Below are positions 48,601 through 52,126 of a stretch of 64,000 bases of DNA, piece by piece (position 1 is the stretch's first letter; every line of letters begins with the position of its first letter). The stretch lies in contig JASJOG010000024.1 in NCBI GenBank assembly GCA_030142905.1, positions 385,001-449,000 of the forward strand, in the 5' to 3' direction. A program made the translations under genes and the position numbers. Below the pieces are notes generated by a model, which was given only the letters and a program-made list of their open reading frames with translations, was not told where the DNA came from and did not search any database. This stretch comes from Heliopora coerulea. Taxonomy: Eukaryota > Cnidaria > Anthozoa > Scleralcyonacea > Helioporidae.

Positions 48601-49325
48601 AACAGACAGACAGACCGACGAAAGACCGGACGGACATGCGTGAAAGCAAATGGGCAGGCAGGCTGTAGGCAGCGTTCCTTGCAGTTGCGAGCATGCACTC
48701 TTCATACAACTACCTTACTAGTTACGAATGCATACGCACATACGTTTATATTTACGTACGCGCAAGCATACACACAATACATACATGCATGGATTCATAC
48801 ATACATACATACATAGTCGAATGATTTATCGACGATTCTAAAAGTGCTCAATATCCAGGAAGATAGAGCAAAATAGATAAAATGTTACTAAAGGATGTTC
48901 GTTGTTACAAAAGGATGTTCATTGTGAAACTAGTAGTAACAACGAACATCCTTTAGTAACATTTTATATATACATACATACATACATACATACATACGTA
49001 CGTACGTACGTACATACATATATACATACATACAAACATGATTAATTCTTTGCACCAGTACATCTATAAATATATACACGTAGGCACAACTTCTTATAGC
49101 TCTTTGTGTGTTCTATAGATTGTGCAAGAAGCTCTGGACAGGGCATGTGTTGGACGAACAACGTTAATAATTGCTCATAGATTGTCTACTGTCCAAAAAG
49201 CTGATTCAATTGTAGTAATTGAGTCTGGACACGTAGTTGAAGAAGGAACGCACCAAAAGCTTATGGAAATGAGAGGTGTCTATTATCTTTTGCAGCAAGC
49301 TCAAGGTAAAAGTAATGAAGACTAA
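1170..49325 (+). CDS. ABCB1: ABCB1-like multidrug transporter gene 1 (5'-truncated by window, 20 coding exons)
   Basis: Full-type ABC exporter of the ABCB (P-glycoprotein/MDR) family, an ATP-driven efflux pump expected in the plasma membrane. The span covers 20 exons that join in frame into 957 residues plus stop. Residues 1-38 are the end of TMD1. NBD1 is at about 57-296: Walker [10 protein letters not shown] 94-102, LSGGQ 198-202, Walker B ILLLDE 218-223, H-loop His 254. An acidic linker occupies 297-375 and TMD2 about 377-690. NBD2 follows: Walker [10 protein letters not shown] 747-755, signature ISGGQ 853-857, Walker B VLLLDE 873-878, H-loop His 909. Family members are about 1280 residues, so roughly 320 N-terminal residues lie left of the window. 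Exon order matches the vertebrate ABCB1 protein throughout. Paralogues ABCB4, B5 and B11 cannot be separated by eye, so the symbol denotes the subfamily. No canonical AATAAA was seen soon after the stop; variants CATAAA (49535) and AATATA (49690) occur. Confidence 0.95.
1284..3055. other. Intron, low-complexity AT-rich, one weak dispersed repeat
   Basis: No coding signal. Positions about 2440-2560 (GGAAATTT, GCCAAAACT, AAACTTATTGCA and a GC-rich palindromic patch) resemble about 27640-27730, suggesting an old shared repeat. Confidence 0.5.
3056..3166 (+). CDS. ABCB1: ABCB gene 1 exon: start of NBD1 (A-loop)
   Basis: 111 bases, phase 0, acceptor TTTTTAG, donor CCG/GTAAGT. It encodes 37 residues ending [15 protein letters not shown]. 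The Tyr in KYPSRP is the A-loop aromatic that stacks on the adenine of ATP. Confidence 0.95.
3490..3915 (-). mobile_element. CR1/jockey-like non-LTR retrotransposon fragment (RT C-terminal region)
   Basis: Minus strand reads [27 protein letters not shown], then (in the next frame) [20 protein letters not shown] and [15 protein letters not shown]. These are the typical post-catalytic motifs of CR1/L2/jockey-class reverse transcriptases. At least one frameshift near 3710 separates them. Short, truncated and non-functional. Confidence 0.8.
3930..4195. repeat. Degenerate minisatellite, unit about 20 bp
   Basis: Roughly a dozen imperfect copies of a unit like ACACAAAATCCCAGTACACA. The long minus-strand reading across it (4188-3877) is just this repeat and is not a gene. 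Confidence 0.75.
4196..5618. other. Intron, nothing recognised
   Basis: AT-rich intron sequence up to the Walker A exon. No gene, repeat or structure stood out. Confidence 0.5.
5619..5744 (+). CDS. ABCB1: ABCB gene 1 exon: NBD1 Walker A
   Basis: 126 bases, 42 residues, phase 0. It carries the complete P-loop GESGCGKST followed by [14 protein letters not shown], as in ABCB1 NBD1. Acceptor ATTTTTAG, donor CAG/GTTAGT. Confidence 0.96.
5745..7287. other. Intron, nothing recognised
   Basis: AT-rich sequence with only short chance reading frames, including one at 6143-6451 that shows no family resemblance. Confidence 0.5.
7288..8081. mobile_element. hAT-like non-autonomous DNA element
   Basis: Left end CAGCGGCAGATTAAG and, inverted at the right, CAGGGGCGGATTAAG. 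CAG-N-GGCG termini are typical of hAT elements. Flanking 8-mers TGTACCCC and CATATCCC share five of eight bases, so a decayed 8-bp duplication is possible. No transposase reading frame inside 794 bp. Confidence 0.6.
8383..8586 (+). CDS. ABCB1: ABCB gene 1 exon: NBD1 Q-loop
   Basis: 204 bases, 68 residues, phase 0. It contains [19 protein letters not shown], the Q-loop and the coupling-helix contact region, highly conserved in the family. Donor AAG/GTATGT. Confidence 0.96.
8745..8915 (+). CDS. ABCB1: ABCB gene 1 exon: NBD1 signature and Walker B
   Basis: 171 bases, 57 residues, phase 0. It carries [20 protein letters not shown] (Walker B with catalytic Glu, and D-loop). The donor AAG/GTGTGG is weaker than the others, but the frame continues correctly into the next exon 74 bases later. 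Confidence 0.96.
8990..9151 (+). CDS. ABCB1: ABCB gene 1 exon: NBD1 H-loop and end
   Basis: 162 bases, 54 residues, phase 0. [10 protein letters not shown] holds the switch His; the exon ends [10 protein letters not shown], the usual end of NBD1. Acceptor CTTATACAG, donor CAG/GTTTGT. Confidence 0.96.
9356..9404 (+). CDS. ABCB1: ABCB gene 1 exon: acidic linker, part 1
   Basis: A 49-base exon, entering phase 0 and leaving with one spare base. It encodes [16 protein letters not shown], strongly acidic, as expected for the linker between NBD1 and TMD2. Acceptor TATGTTAG, donor GAAC/GTAAGT. The remaining base pairs in phase with the exon at 12389. Confidence 0.88.
9405..12388. other. Intron between linker exons, nothing firm
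   Basis: Almost 3 kb without a recognisable gene. It holds a short (CAT)n tract at 12118-12136. Several overlapping reading frames around 11090-11580 have no family resemblance and overlap one another on both strands. Confidence 0.5.
12389..12510 (+). CDS. ABCB1: ABCB gene 1 exon: linker, part 2
   Basis: 122 bases; two bases complete the split Pro codon left by the 49-base exon, then 40 codons. The peptide is hydrophilic and Ser/Arg-rich ([17 protein letters not shown]), resembling the phosphorylated ABCB1 linker. Acceptor TTGACAG, donor AAG/GTAAGG. It is called from phase agreement and composition, since linkers are poorly conserved. Confidence 0.8.
13731..14010 (+). mobile_element. tRNA-derived SINE
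   Basis: Pol III promoter pair: box A in GGTGGCACAGTGGTAC (13735-13750) and box B GGGTTCGATTCCG (13778-13790). Next comes the module CTCCGGGTACTCCGGTTTCC, which I recognise from SINEs of corals and other invertebrates, and a 3' tail of CTTTAC repeats at about 13992-14010. The reading frame 13829-14116 across it is incidental. Confidence 0.85.
14011..15305. other. Intron, nothing recognised
   Basis: No gene seen. A 35-bp stretch near 14912 (CTCCAATATTCT core) recurs near 17848, implying a shared old repeat. Confidence 0.45.
15306..15476 (+). CDS. ABCB1: ABCB gene 1 exon: linker end and TM7
   Basis: 171 bases, 57 residues, phase 0. A charged start ([14 protein letters not shown]) leads into [12 protein letters not shown] and a hydrophobic segment ending [10 protein letters not shown], matching the start of TMD2. 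The donor GGG/GTGGGT is chosen because the next exon continues with VFTRNP. Confidence 0.9.
15690..16000. mobile_element. Possible MITE
   Basis: The sequence has the look of a short dispersed element: AGTAGAAACAGACTTTACTAA near 15781 and its inverted partner TTAGTCGAGTACTA near 15962 with TTTCTACTAATTA, plus a small palindrome at about 15900-15930 (CGCTATC...GATAGCG). Termini are not certain. Confidence 0.35.
16202..16321 (+). CDS. ABCB1: ABCB gene 1 exon: TM7-TM8
   Basis: 120 bases, 40 residues, phase 0. [15 protein letters not shown] is the extracellular loop; [20 protein letters not shown] is the start of TM8. Donor CAG/GTTGGT. Confidence 0.92.
16490..16790. repeat. Degenerate minisatellite (CCC-rich strand orientation)
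   Basis: Imperfect tandem copies of a unit about 18-22 bp long like TCCCATGAACTCCC / CTCTCATATATCCCC. It is the reverse complement type of the array at 18040-18530. Confidence 0.6.
18040..18530. repeat. Degenerate minisatellite (GGG-rich strand orientation)
   Basis: Imperfect tandem copies of a unit about 18-22 bp such as GGGAGTTCAGGAGAGTACAT. The reading frame 18123-18350 is repeat translation. Same unit family as 16490-16790, opposite strand. Confidence 0.7.
18975..19052 (+). CDS. ABCB1: ABCB gene 1 exon: TMD2 intracellular loop
   Basis: 78 bases, 26 residues, phase 0, including [20 protein letters not shown], the strongly conserved start of intracellular loop 3 in ABCB proteins. Donor CAA/GTAAGT. 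Confidence 0.94.
19053..20302. other. Intron, nothing recognised
   Basis: No gene or clear repeat. A short inverted GATCGA patch occurs near 20080-20110 (ACTGATCGACTATA and CGTCGATCAGTAAG). Confidence 0.45.
20303..20386 (+). CDS. ABCB1: ABCB gene 1 exon: TMD2 intracellular loop, continued
   Basis: 84 bases, 28 residues, phase 0: [20 protein letters not shown]. Matches the family motif following MLRQ (WFDD...TGALTTRLA). Donor GGG/GTAAGT. Confidence 0.94.
20522..21504. mobile_element. pogo/Tigger-like non-autonomous DNA element
   Basis: Inverted ends share AACCTGTATATAACGG and are followed by repeated modules TTAAGCGGCCACC and AGTCCCGA at both ends, a terminus style I know from Tigger/pogo elements. 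The element is flanked on both sides by TA (20520-20521 and 21505-21506), the duplication expected of Tc1/mariner-pogo transposition. About 983 bp. I see no transposase, so it is non-autonomous or internally decayed. Confidence 0.75.
22494..22752. mobile_element. Small hAT-like MITE
   Basis: Ends CAGGGGCGCAAC and, inverted, CAGGGGCGAATC. Flanking 8-mers TTTGGACC and TTTCAGCC agree at five positions, compatible with a decayed 8-bp duplication. 259 bp, non-coding. Confidence 0.55.
22866..23995. mobile_element. 1.13-kb non-autonomous DNA element with 48-bp terminal inverted repeats
   Basis: Left 22866-22913 begins GGGTCATTCTGGCGAAATCC; right 23948-23995 inverted begins GGGTCATTTCAGCGAAATTC. Both continue with CAACAAGGGTCCGTCCTGAA. 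About 44 of 48 positions match. Inside is AT-rich, with no long reading frame. No clear target duplication, so the superfamily is unassigned. Confidence 0.75.
24155..24358 (+). CDS. ABCB1: ABCB gene 1 exon: TM9-TM10
   Basis: 204 bases, 68 residues, phase 0. Two hydrophobic helices ([37 protein letters not shown]) flank SGWKLA, a family hallmark. Acceptor CATTTCTAAG, donor AAG/GTAAGA. Confidence 0.94.
24945..25050. repeat. Degenerate ATA/GTA trinucleotide tract
   Basis: Interrupted AATAATAAT / ATAGTGATAG repeats in the large intron. Confidence 0.6.
25780..27270 (+). mobile_element. Decayed Crypton (DUF3504-type tyrosine recombinase) copy
   Basis: Pieces in several frames read like the catalytic half of a Crypton tyrosine recombinase: [20 protein letters not shown], then [36 protein letters not shown] and [14 protein letters not shown] shifted frame adds [19 protein letters not shown] corresponds to the box with the catalytic H-x-x-R, with the His lost; LEIY would hold the nucleophilic Tyr. 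Multiple stops and shifts make it a relic. The 3' part (about 26970-27260) recurs at 46190-46510. Confidence 0.7.
27281..27462. repeat. Imperfect palindrome, arms about 80 bp
   Basis: 27281-27364 is inverted at 27382-27462 around a 17-bp centre. Shared words include CTTATTAACC, GTCTGTACG and AAGTATTTGCC. GGTCTGTAC-type words recur at 27690-27760, so it may be part of a larger foldback element running to about 27785. Confidence 0.65.
27815..28827 (-). mobile_element. Penelope-like element fragment 1 with GIY-YIG endonuclease
   Basis: The minus strand encodes the end of the RT ([28 protein letters not shown]). After one frameshift near 28570 come [20 protein letters not shown], a Cys-rich connector (CGKVRCKIC) and a GIY-YIG nuclease core ([31 protein letters not shown]). 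The order RT then GIY-YIG is diagnostic of Penelope-like elements. Translation stops near 27950; the 3' UTR reaches 27815 and contains a GC hairpin at 27870-27895. 5' truncated exactly where an inverted copy begins (28828). Confidence 0.88.
28828..29109 (+). mobile_element. Inverted, strongly 5'-truncated partner copy of PLE fragment 1
   Basis: 282 bp that repeat, in opposite orientation, the last coding stretch and 3' UTR of fragment 1 (27815-28096). Plus-strand reading is FGIGG-like: [20 protein letters not shown], ending [13 protein letters not shown] and a stop at 28971-28973. The same hairpin follows. It abuts the minus copy head to head with no spacer, then meets a TATA microsatellite. 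Confidence 0.85.
29110..29165. repeat. TATG/TA microsatellite
   Basis: TATGTATGTA followed by (TA)n at the 3' end of the inverted PLE copy. Confidence 0.85.
30069..30632 (-). mobile_element. Penelope-like element fragment, GIY-YIG core lost
   Basis: Minus strand 30632-30336 reads [40 protein letters not shown] and RFSKEK, the connector found between RT and GIY-YIG in PLEs. 30326-30069 reads [20 protein letters not shown] then VDRECKYH, the part after the nuclease core. The segment with YIG and the catalytic Arg is missing. This differs from the other PLE copies in the window. Confidence 0.7.
31225..31325 (+). CDS. ABCB1: ABCB gene 1 exon: intracellular loop 4
   Basis: 101 bases, leaving phase 2. 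Encodes [19 protein letters not shown] and then [14 protein letters not shown], equal to the ABCB1 IATEAIENFRTVVSL region. It lies after a 6.9-kb intron full of transposon relics. Donor AA/GTAAGT. Confidence 0.93.
31326..32446. other. Intron, nothing recognised
   Basis: T-rich with TTTATTTA-like low complexity at 31550-31760. No gene. Confidence 0.45.
32447..32587 (+). CDS. ABCB1: ABCB gene 1 exon: TM11
   Basis: 141 bases, entering with one base and leaving with two. It encodes [20 protein letters not shown] and [18 protein letters not shown], the TM11 region. A reading starting in frame at ATG 32336 is a different frame and is not coding. Confidence 0.92.
33463..34216 (+). mobile_element. 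Penelope-like element fragment bounded by 47-bp inverted repeats
   Basis: A plus-strand reading from about 33545 ([36 protein letters not shown]) shifts frame near 33822 into a GIY-YIG-type core ([29 protein letters not shown]), then [38 protein letters not shown]. The layout is that of a PLE of another lineage. The ends, 33463-33509 and 34170-34216, are inverted repeats with two mismatches. The shifted frame runs on to 34529. Confidence 0.8.
34454..34519. repeat. (CA)n(TA)n microsatellite
   Basis: CACACA tract with occasional CG, then TATATA. It lies 87 bases before an ABCB exon. Confidence 0.9.
34606..34762 (+). CDS. ABCB1: ABCB gene 1 exon: TM12 and end of TMD2
   Basis: 157 bases, entering with one base, leaving phase 0. 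Contains [20 protein letters not shown] and [14 protein letters not shown], which align with the TM12-NBD2 junction of ABCB1. Acceptor TTTTATTAG, donor CCG/GTAGGT. Confidence 0.94.
35145..35240. repeat. Dispersed repeat copy (pair with 37182-37280)
   Basis: Begins TATTCTGGAGGGGATACCTC and continues through TTATTAATTAATTG; recurs in the same orientation at 37182-37280. These flank the RLE retrotransposon cluster. Confidence 0.75.
35347..35754 (-). mobile_element. RLE-type non-LTR retrotransposon C-terminal fragment
   Basis: Minus strand: [48 protein letters not shown], then [19 protein letters not shown] and ILLCRVLSK. This equals the RLE core and C-terminal tail of the element at 187-862, from a divergent family. 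The RPD motif is RPH, so inactive. Confidence 0.72.
35961..36003. repeat. 43-bp repeat copy 1
   Basis: TACAACTCGCACACCACCCA... through GGAAGGGGTCT, preceded by an ATT tract. One mismatch to 36624-36666. Likely the terminus of the RLE retrotransposon on the minus strand. Confidence 0.85.
36595..36766. repeat. ATT microsatellites flanking 43-bp repeat copy 2
   Basis: (ATT)n at 36595-36623, the 43-bp repeat at 36624-36666, then TAT/TTG tracts at 36692-36766. The pattern suggests one short retrotransposon end inserted next to an existing tail. Confidence 0.8.
36795..37195 (-). mobile_element. Second decayed RLE retrotransposon fragment
   Basis: Minus strand reads [20 protein letters not shown] (zinc-knuckle region). 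A shifted frame gives [20 protein letters not shown] then IIVIAKE, with an intact RPD motif, and another short frame [12 protein letters not shown], the C-terminal tail. Internal deletion and frameshifts make it non-functional. Confidence 0.7.
37330..37760 (-). mobile_element. ATT tract and non-LTR retrotransposon tail fragment
   Basis: (ATT)n at 37331-37352. At 37760-37640 minus, [20 protein letters not shown] resembles the last residues of CR1/L2-type RT proteins. A related copy lies at 51250-51140 minus (LSYSAVKIWSSEPENKE). Confidence 0.5.
38439..38636 (+). CDS. ABCB1: ABCB gene 1 exon: NBD2 A-loop and Walker A
   Basis: 198 bases, 66 residues, phase 0. [11 protein letters not shown] supplies the A-loop Tyr and GSSGCGKST the P-loop; one exon here covers what two exons (3056, 5619) cover in NBD1. 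Donor GTA/GTAAGT. Confidence 0.96.
39571..40610. mobile_element. Possible foldback element with GACACTATC words at both ends
   Basis: CCGGACACTATCCACCCGCA near 39573 and inverted relatives (GGATAGTGTCGG, GACACTATCTGCGGG) at 40505-40605. Within it, 40190-40430 has two units of about 123 bp (AAGCAACAAT-GGCAAC-G-GTTACAAA). Boundaries uncertain. Confidence 0.4.
40696..40885. mobile_element. MITE-like inverted repeat, arms about 70 bp
   Basis: The left arm from 40696 and right arm to 40885 are inverted copies, sharing CAGACGACCATTAA, CTACTAT and AATAATAAAA. About 80% identity over 70 bp with a short centre. Non-coding. Confidence 0.65.
41240..41580 (+). pseudogene. Unrecognised broken reading frame beside Polinton relic
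   Basis: In one frame from ATG 41240, a protein-like reading ([38 protein letters not shown]) meets a TAG after EECC. It continues in the same frame as [20 protein letters not shown] and [20 protein letters not shown] before a second stop. The composition looks like real protein; CxxC suggests a zinc site. I do not recognise the family. Its position just upstream of a Polinton-type polymerase relic suggests it may belong to the same element. Confidence 0.45.
41800..42240 (+). mobile_element. Polinton/Maverick protein-primed DNA polymerase B, N-terminal relic
   Basis: Plus-strand pieces: [20 protein letters not shown] and [15 protein letters not shown], then (after a stop) [20 protein letters not shown] and [17 protein letters not shown] shifted frame gives [20 protein letters not shown]. 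This series is familiar from the N-terminal region of Polinton pPolB proteins. Stops and a frameshift, and absence of the exonuclease and polymerase motifs, show it is a small relic. It is cut off near 42240 by another retrotransposon piece. Confidence 0.65.
42250..42490 (+). mobile_element. Non-LTR retrotransposon RT C-terminal tail
   Basis: Reads [20 protein letters not shown] then [18 protein letters not shown], the typical last residues of CR1/L2-like RT proteins (YSGA.LWNSLP). Inserted next to, or within, the Polinton relic. Confidence 0.65.
42600..43245 (+). other. Uncertain decayed coding, maybe part of the same DNA element
   Basis: Plus-strand pieces look protein-like but are broken: [20 protein letters not shown] at about 42714-42773, and an acidic patch with [20 protein letters not shown] at about 43000-43060. 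No family recognised. Confidence 0.3.
43246..43488 (+). pseudogene. Unrecognised small reading frame (80 codons) in decayed block
   Basis: Starts [20 protein letters not shown] then [10 protein letters not shown] and [11 protein letters not shown]. The first half is charged and helical, of coiled-coil type, with normal protein composition. I have the impression of similar small proteins near Polinton-like elements but cannot name the family. It could be a fragment of a larger open frame upstream. Confidence 0.4.
43489..44929. other. Intron, nothing recognised except GT-rich stretch
   Basis: Positions 44650-44815 contain degenerate GGTA/GGTT words with no clear unit. No gene. Confidence 0.45.
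44930..45136 (+). CDS. ABCB1: ABCB gene 1 exon: NBD2 Q-loop
   Basis: 207 bases, 69 residues, phase 0: [20 protein letters not shown] then RDNIAYGD. The ATG at its start is an internal codon, not an initiator. The acceptor AATCAAAAG has a poor adjacent pyrimidine tract, but the frame and homology are unambiguous. Confidence 0.95.
45559..45809. mobile_element. Foldback tRNA-type SINE with 49-bp inverted arms
   Basis: The arms 45559-45607 and 45761-45809 are inverted copies with one mismatch (AATACGCAC...CTGAGTCCCT). Between them, on the plus strand, is a tRNA-like head: box A TGGTTAGAGCG at about 45712 and a perfect box B GGTTCGATTCC at 45746-45756. The right arm is the SINE body after the tRNA part; the left is an inverted 5'-truncated copy. 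Confidence 0.7.
45940..46510 (+). mobile_element. Second, internally deleted Crypton-related copy
   Basis: Contains an N-terminal-type piece ([33 protein letters not shown]) and then sequence matching 26970-27260 (GAACTGCTCTTT, AAGATGGCCTC, AACCAGCC, CAACATACCAGTCCCCG). The recombinase middle and catalytic box are deleted. Confidence 0.6.
46640..46930. repeat. Cluster of palindromic AACACG/CGTGTT words
   Basis: Many short palindromes such as ACACGCGTGTTA and GCACGCGTGTTGCG within 290 bp, CpG-rich against an AT-rich background. Related words occur at 45310-45375. Probably a foldback element or degenerate satellite. Confidence 0.5.
48416..48562 (+). CDS. ABCB1: ABCB gene 1 exon: NBD2 signature and Walker B
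   Basis: 147 bases, 49 residues, phase 0. The signature reads ISGGQKQR rather than LSGGQ, preceded by Leu where Gln is usual. [15 protein letters not shown] gives Walker B, catalytic Glu and D-loop. Donor AAG/GTAAGT. Confidence 0.96.
48760..49035. repeat. CATA/TACG tetranucleotide tracts
   Basis: (CATA)n at about 48766-48815 and (TACA)n/(TACG)n at 48967-49035, on either side of a perfect hairpin, just before the last gene 1 exon. Confidence 0.8.
48877..48967. repeat. Perfect 32-bp inverted repeat
   Basis: 48877-48908 (ATAAAATGTTACTAAAGGAT...) and 48936-48967 are exact inverse complements with a 27-base centre that itself partly repeats the arm (AAAGGATGTTC). Confidence 0.9.
49119..49325 (+). 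CDS. ABCB1: ABCB gene 1 last coding exon: NBD2 H-loop, C-terminus, stop
   Basis: 207 bases, 68 codons plus [23 protein letters not shown] contains the switch His; the protein ends [12 protein letters not shown], close to the usual ABCB1 end. Acceptor GTTCTATAG. Confidence 0.96.
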   Translation: MVQEALDRACVGRTTLIIAHRLSTVQKADSIVVIESGHVVEEGTHQKLMEMRGVYYLLQQAQGKSNED

Positions 49326-49919
49326 CGATAAAAAGAAGACATTCACTAAATCAAATTCAAGGAAGTGGCCTCAACAAAGAAAAACAGTTTTGATACCTGA
49401 TTGAAGCATCACGTTAATTGTTGTGTCTAATGTTTGGATCAGTTTAAGTGTAATTTTTCTTTATATGGTTAAGCGTGAGTAAAAGGAACTCTTCCCCATA
49501 GCAGTAATCATCATCATTAATGCTGGGTGTCAAACATAAAATACTCATGCAATCAATGGTGATTAAGTGGAAAACCGAAATACCCATGTGATCGGACGAC
49601 CTAGGATATAATAGTCGGCATGTTAGGTCAAGTTAGTCAACGCTTTCAGGCGTTGTATATTGTGGAAACATGCAGACCTTTGTTTAATGAATATATTTCG
49701 GATTGCGTTGAATGAATCTGTGTCGGTGCTATTTACAATAAGTAACCAAGTATGAATTTTTCAAATTGCCGATTTCCTCTGCTTCGAAACGAGTCGTCGT
49801 TTAAAACCTTTCTTTGCGACAATGGGTTTTATTCGCACTTGAATGAAAATTTATTCTGATAGGATGTAACTCGTTCATTCCATTTATTTATTCAGTCGTT
49901 CGTTGGTTATTTTTGTTCC
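49326..49919. other. 3' flank of gene 1
   Basis: Expected 3' UTR. No AATAAA; CATAAA at 49535 and AATATA at 49690 are weak candidates for the cleavage signal. Confidence 0.4.
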
Positions 49920-50648
49920 CAGTGGCGGACCCAGAGGAGGGGCCAAAGGGGTTAGGGCATGACCTCTTGAGCTCCTAAAAATGCCATAGCTCTTTAGACC
50001 CCGTTCACACGATACCGGTACGAAATGAAACAGTAACGAAATTATTACGGTTAGGCCTTGCGTTCACACGGTACCGGTATGAAAAAGCATGAAACCGTAA
50101 TGTTAACCGTAATGAGACTGTACCTCTACCGGTATCGTGTGAGCAGATTCGTACCGTGATATTTTGATACCGGTGCAGTTTCGTACCGGTATCGTGTGAA
50201 CGAGGTCTTAAAGTTAATTTCACGAAGATGCGTGGGATTACTCAGCATGGAGCTTTTGTTGTTCTGTATGGTAGAGCTTGTATTTGTGATGACATCGTTT
50301 TCTGGTTATAAATTCGTATTGCTGTCATCCCGTGTAGATGCTTCTAAACAGGGTACAAATCGTTCATTTCACACACTCGTCGTTCATCCTTCACAGTGTT
50401 GCTGCGAACTGTGTAGTATACATATTACCTGCCAGTGTGTTGAAATACACAATTTAAAACCATAAATGTCGATGAAAGTTATAAAATACAGACAATAATT
50501 GATAAACAATATAAGGAATTTCTCCAGATGGGAAACGTACCCCAAGCAAACGTGATATTCCGCAATCTGGCAGCAACATAGCCATCACAAAACATTGGTG
50601 GACTCTTAGTTCCCCCTTCCCTTTTAGCAAATCCTGGGTACGCCACTG
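49920..50648. mobile_element. DNA element with CAGTGGCG termini
   Basis: Ends CAGTGGCGGACCCAG and, inverted, CAGTGGCGTACCCAG. Flanked by GTTCC at 49915-49919 and 50649-50653, a candidate 5-bp target duplication. No transposase. It carries a smaller MITE inside (49997-50207). Confidence 0.65.
49997..50207. mobile_element. Harbinger-like MITE nested in a larger element
   Basis: TIRs start GACCCCGTTCACACGATACC / GACCTCGTTCACACGATACC and go on to GGTACGAA. Flanking TTA on both sides (49994-49996, 50208-50210) fits the 3-bp TWA duplication of PIF/Harbinger. ACCGGTA recurs within. 211 bp. Confidence 0.75.
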
Positions 50649-51589
50649 GTTCCGAGAACCTCTGAAAACTGTAAATCGAAGGTCCCGGTAAAAAATGATG
50701 AAAACGTCCAATATTCTGAAATATTACGATCACACATGTGCGAAGTACTTTGGCCTCCTGTTTTGAAATTGACATGCCCATAGGGTACTGATGTATCAAC
50801 GATCATGTGTAGCTTCAAAAAATGCGTCAGCATGGCGGTGAGTGAACTTGAAGTGTTTTACAAGTGTTCTGAAATCTGGGACGTTTTCAACGTCTTTTAC
50901 TAGGTTATCTGATTTCCAAATACCTAGGGGGCTCTGGGAACGAGGATAGAGTTATAGAACAAATAAATGTGCTTTTTGGGGTGTTAAGAACATGCGAAAG
51001 GAATTTTTTTTAAAAATTTTAAATGCTATGGGAAAAAAAAGTATTGCACTAGTTGGCATTACTTACCACTATAATCTATTTAATTGATCAAAGCATCGAA
51101 AACATGAAAAGCTGATAATGTAGCATAAGTTACATCATAAAATTACGTTACTTTAAATTGTTCTGACACAAGATTTTGTAATGCAGTAATCTCTTTATTC
51201 TCTGGTTCACTGCTCCAGATTTTTACAGCACTATAACTTAAATCCTACTTCATTACAACTCTCGTGGGTTCAAACGGTATCAGCATAACATTGTAGTTTC
51301 TGCGTGAGGTTATGTGTGTGTGGTTATGTGGTTGTTTATACATTTCTTCGAAATTTGTTTTTTGTTGGTCAGAAATTTCGTGAAAATTCTCAATTTCAGT
51401 AATTCCAGTGGCGTACGCTGCCCATTGGCCTGCCAATTTTTTGCACAAAGAAACAGAGAAAAAAGTTTAAATAAACAATTCTCTTTGAAAATAATCATCA
51501 ATTTTCTTGATGGTCGACTTGTTCACTGCTGGTGTTTGGTAACCGAGCAAATAGTAACATGACAACTAATCAAAATAGGGGCGCGCGTC

Positions 51590-51900
51590 CTATATGCCCC
51601 CGCCTAAATCCGTTACTGAGAATATGCCCAGGAATCTCGGACAATTCTGTACCTTAGCTGGGTTAGGACTTGGAAATAAGCAATTTTCGTCCGTGATCGA
51701 TAGAATTAGTGGCTTGCGGTTGGATAAAAAATTGTGTTGCAAACAAGAGGTTGTGTGGAAAATCAAACTCTGGCGAAAGTTGTGTTGCAAACAAAAAGTT
51801 GTTTCAAATGTCAATAGTTCTACATGAAAAAAAATGTGTTGTTGCAAACGAAGAGTCGTATTCAATATCAAAAGTTGTGTATAAAATGGAAGATTGGATT
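51590..51900. repeat. Short degenerate minisatellite
   Basis: About four imperfect copies of a unit like AAGTTGTGTTGCAAACAAA spaced 50-60 bp. The 142-codon minus reading across it is repeat translation. Confidence 0.55.
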
Positions 51901-51936
51901 TTTGGCTGAGATGGAACACCATACAGATCAATCTAA

Positions 51937-52126
51937 AGGTCTGTTTACACTTGTGATTTTGTGCCTTGCGATTGACATCTTGAAATATGTGTTTAACTGA
52001 CCAGAGCATCGAGGACAAACTGCAGTGAATCGTAAGTGGATATCTTGCTGCATAGACTGTGTTGCGTTTATTGCATACAGCAGGATGAAAATCGTAACGT
52101 ACAAAATCGCACGTGTAAACAAGCCT
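51937..52126. mobile_element. Harbinger-like MITE
   Basis: TIRs AGGTCTGTTTACACTTGTGA and AGGCTTGTTTACACGTGCGA, both continuing TTTTGT; flanked by TAA at 51934-51936 and 52127-52129. 190 bp. Confidence 0.75.

Noticed and set aside
48740..49040. Regular repeats resembling a CRISPR array
   Set aside because: They are tetranucleotide microsatellites with no repeat-spacer structure, in a eukaryotic intron.
51590..52018. 142-codon minus-strand frame with repeated LQHNF-like words
   Set aside because: Translation of a short degenerate minisatellite.
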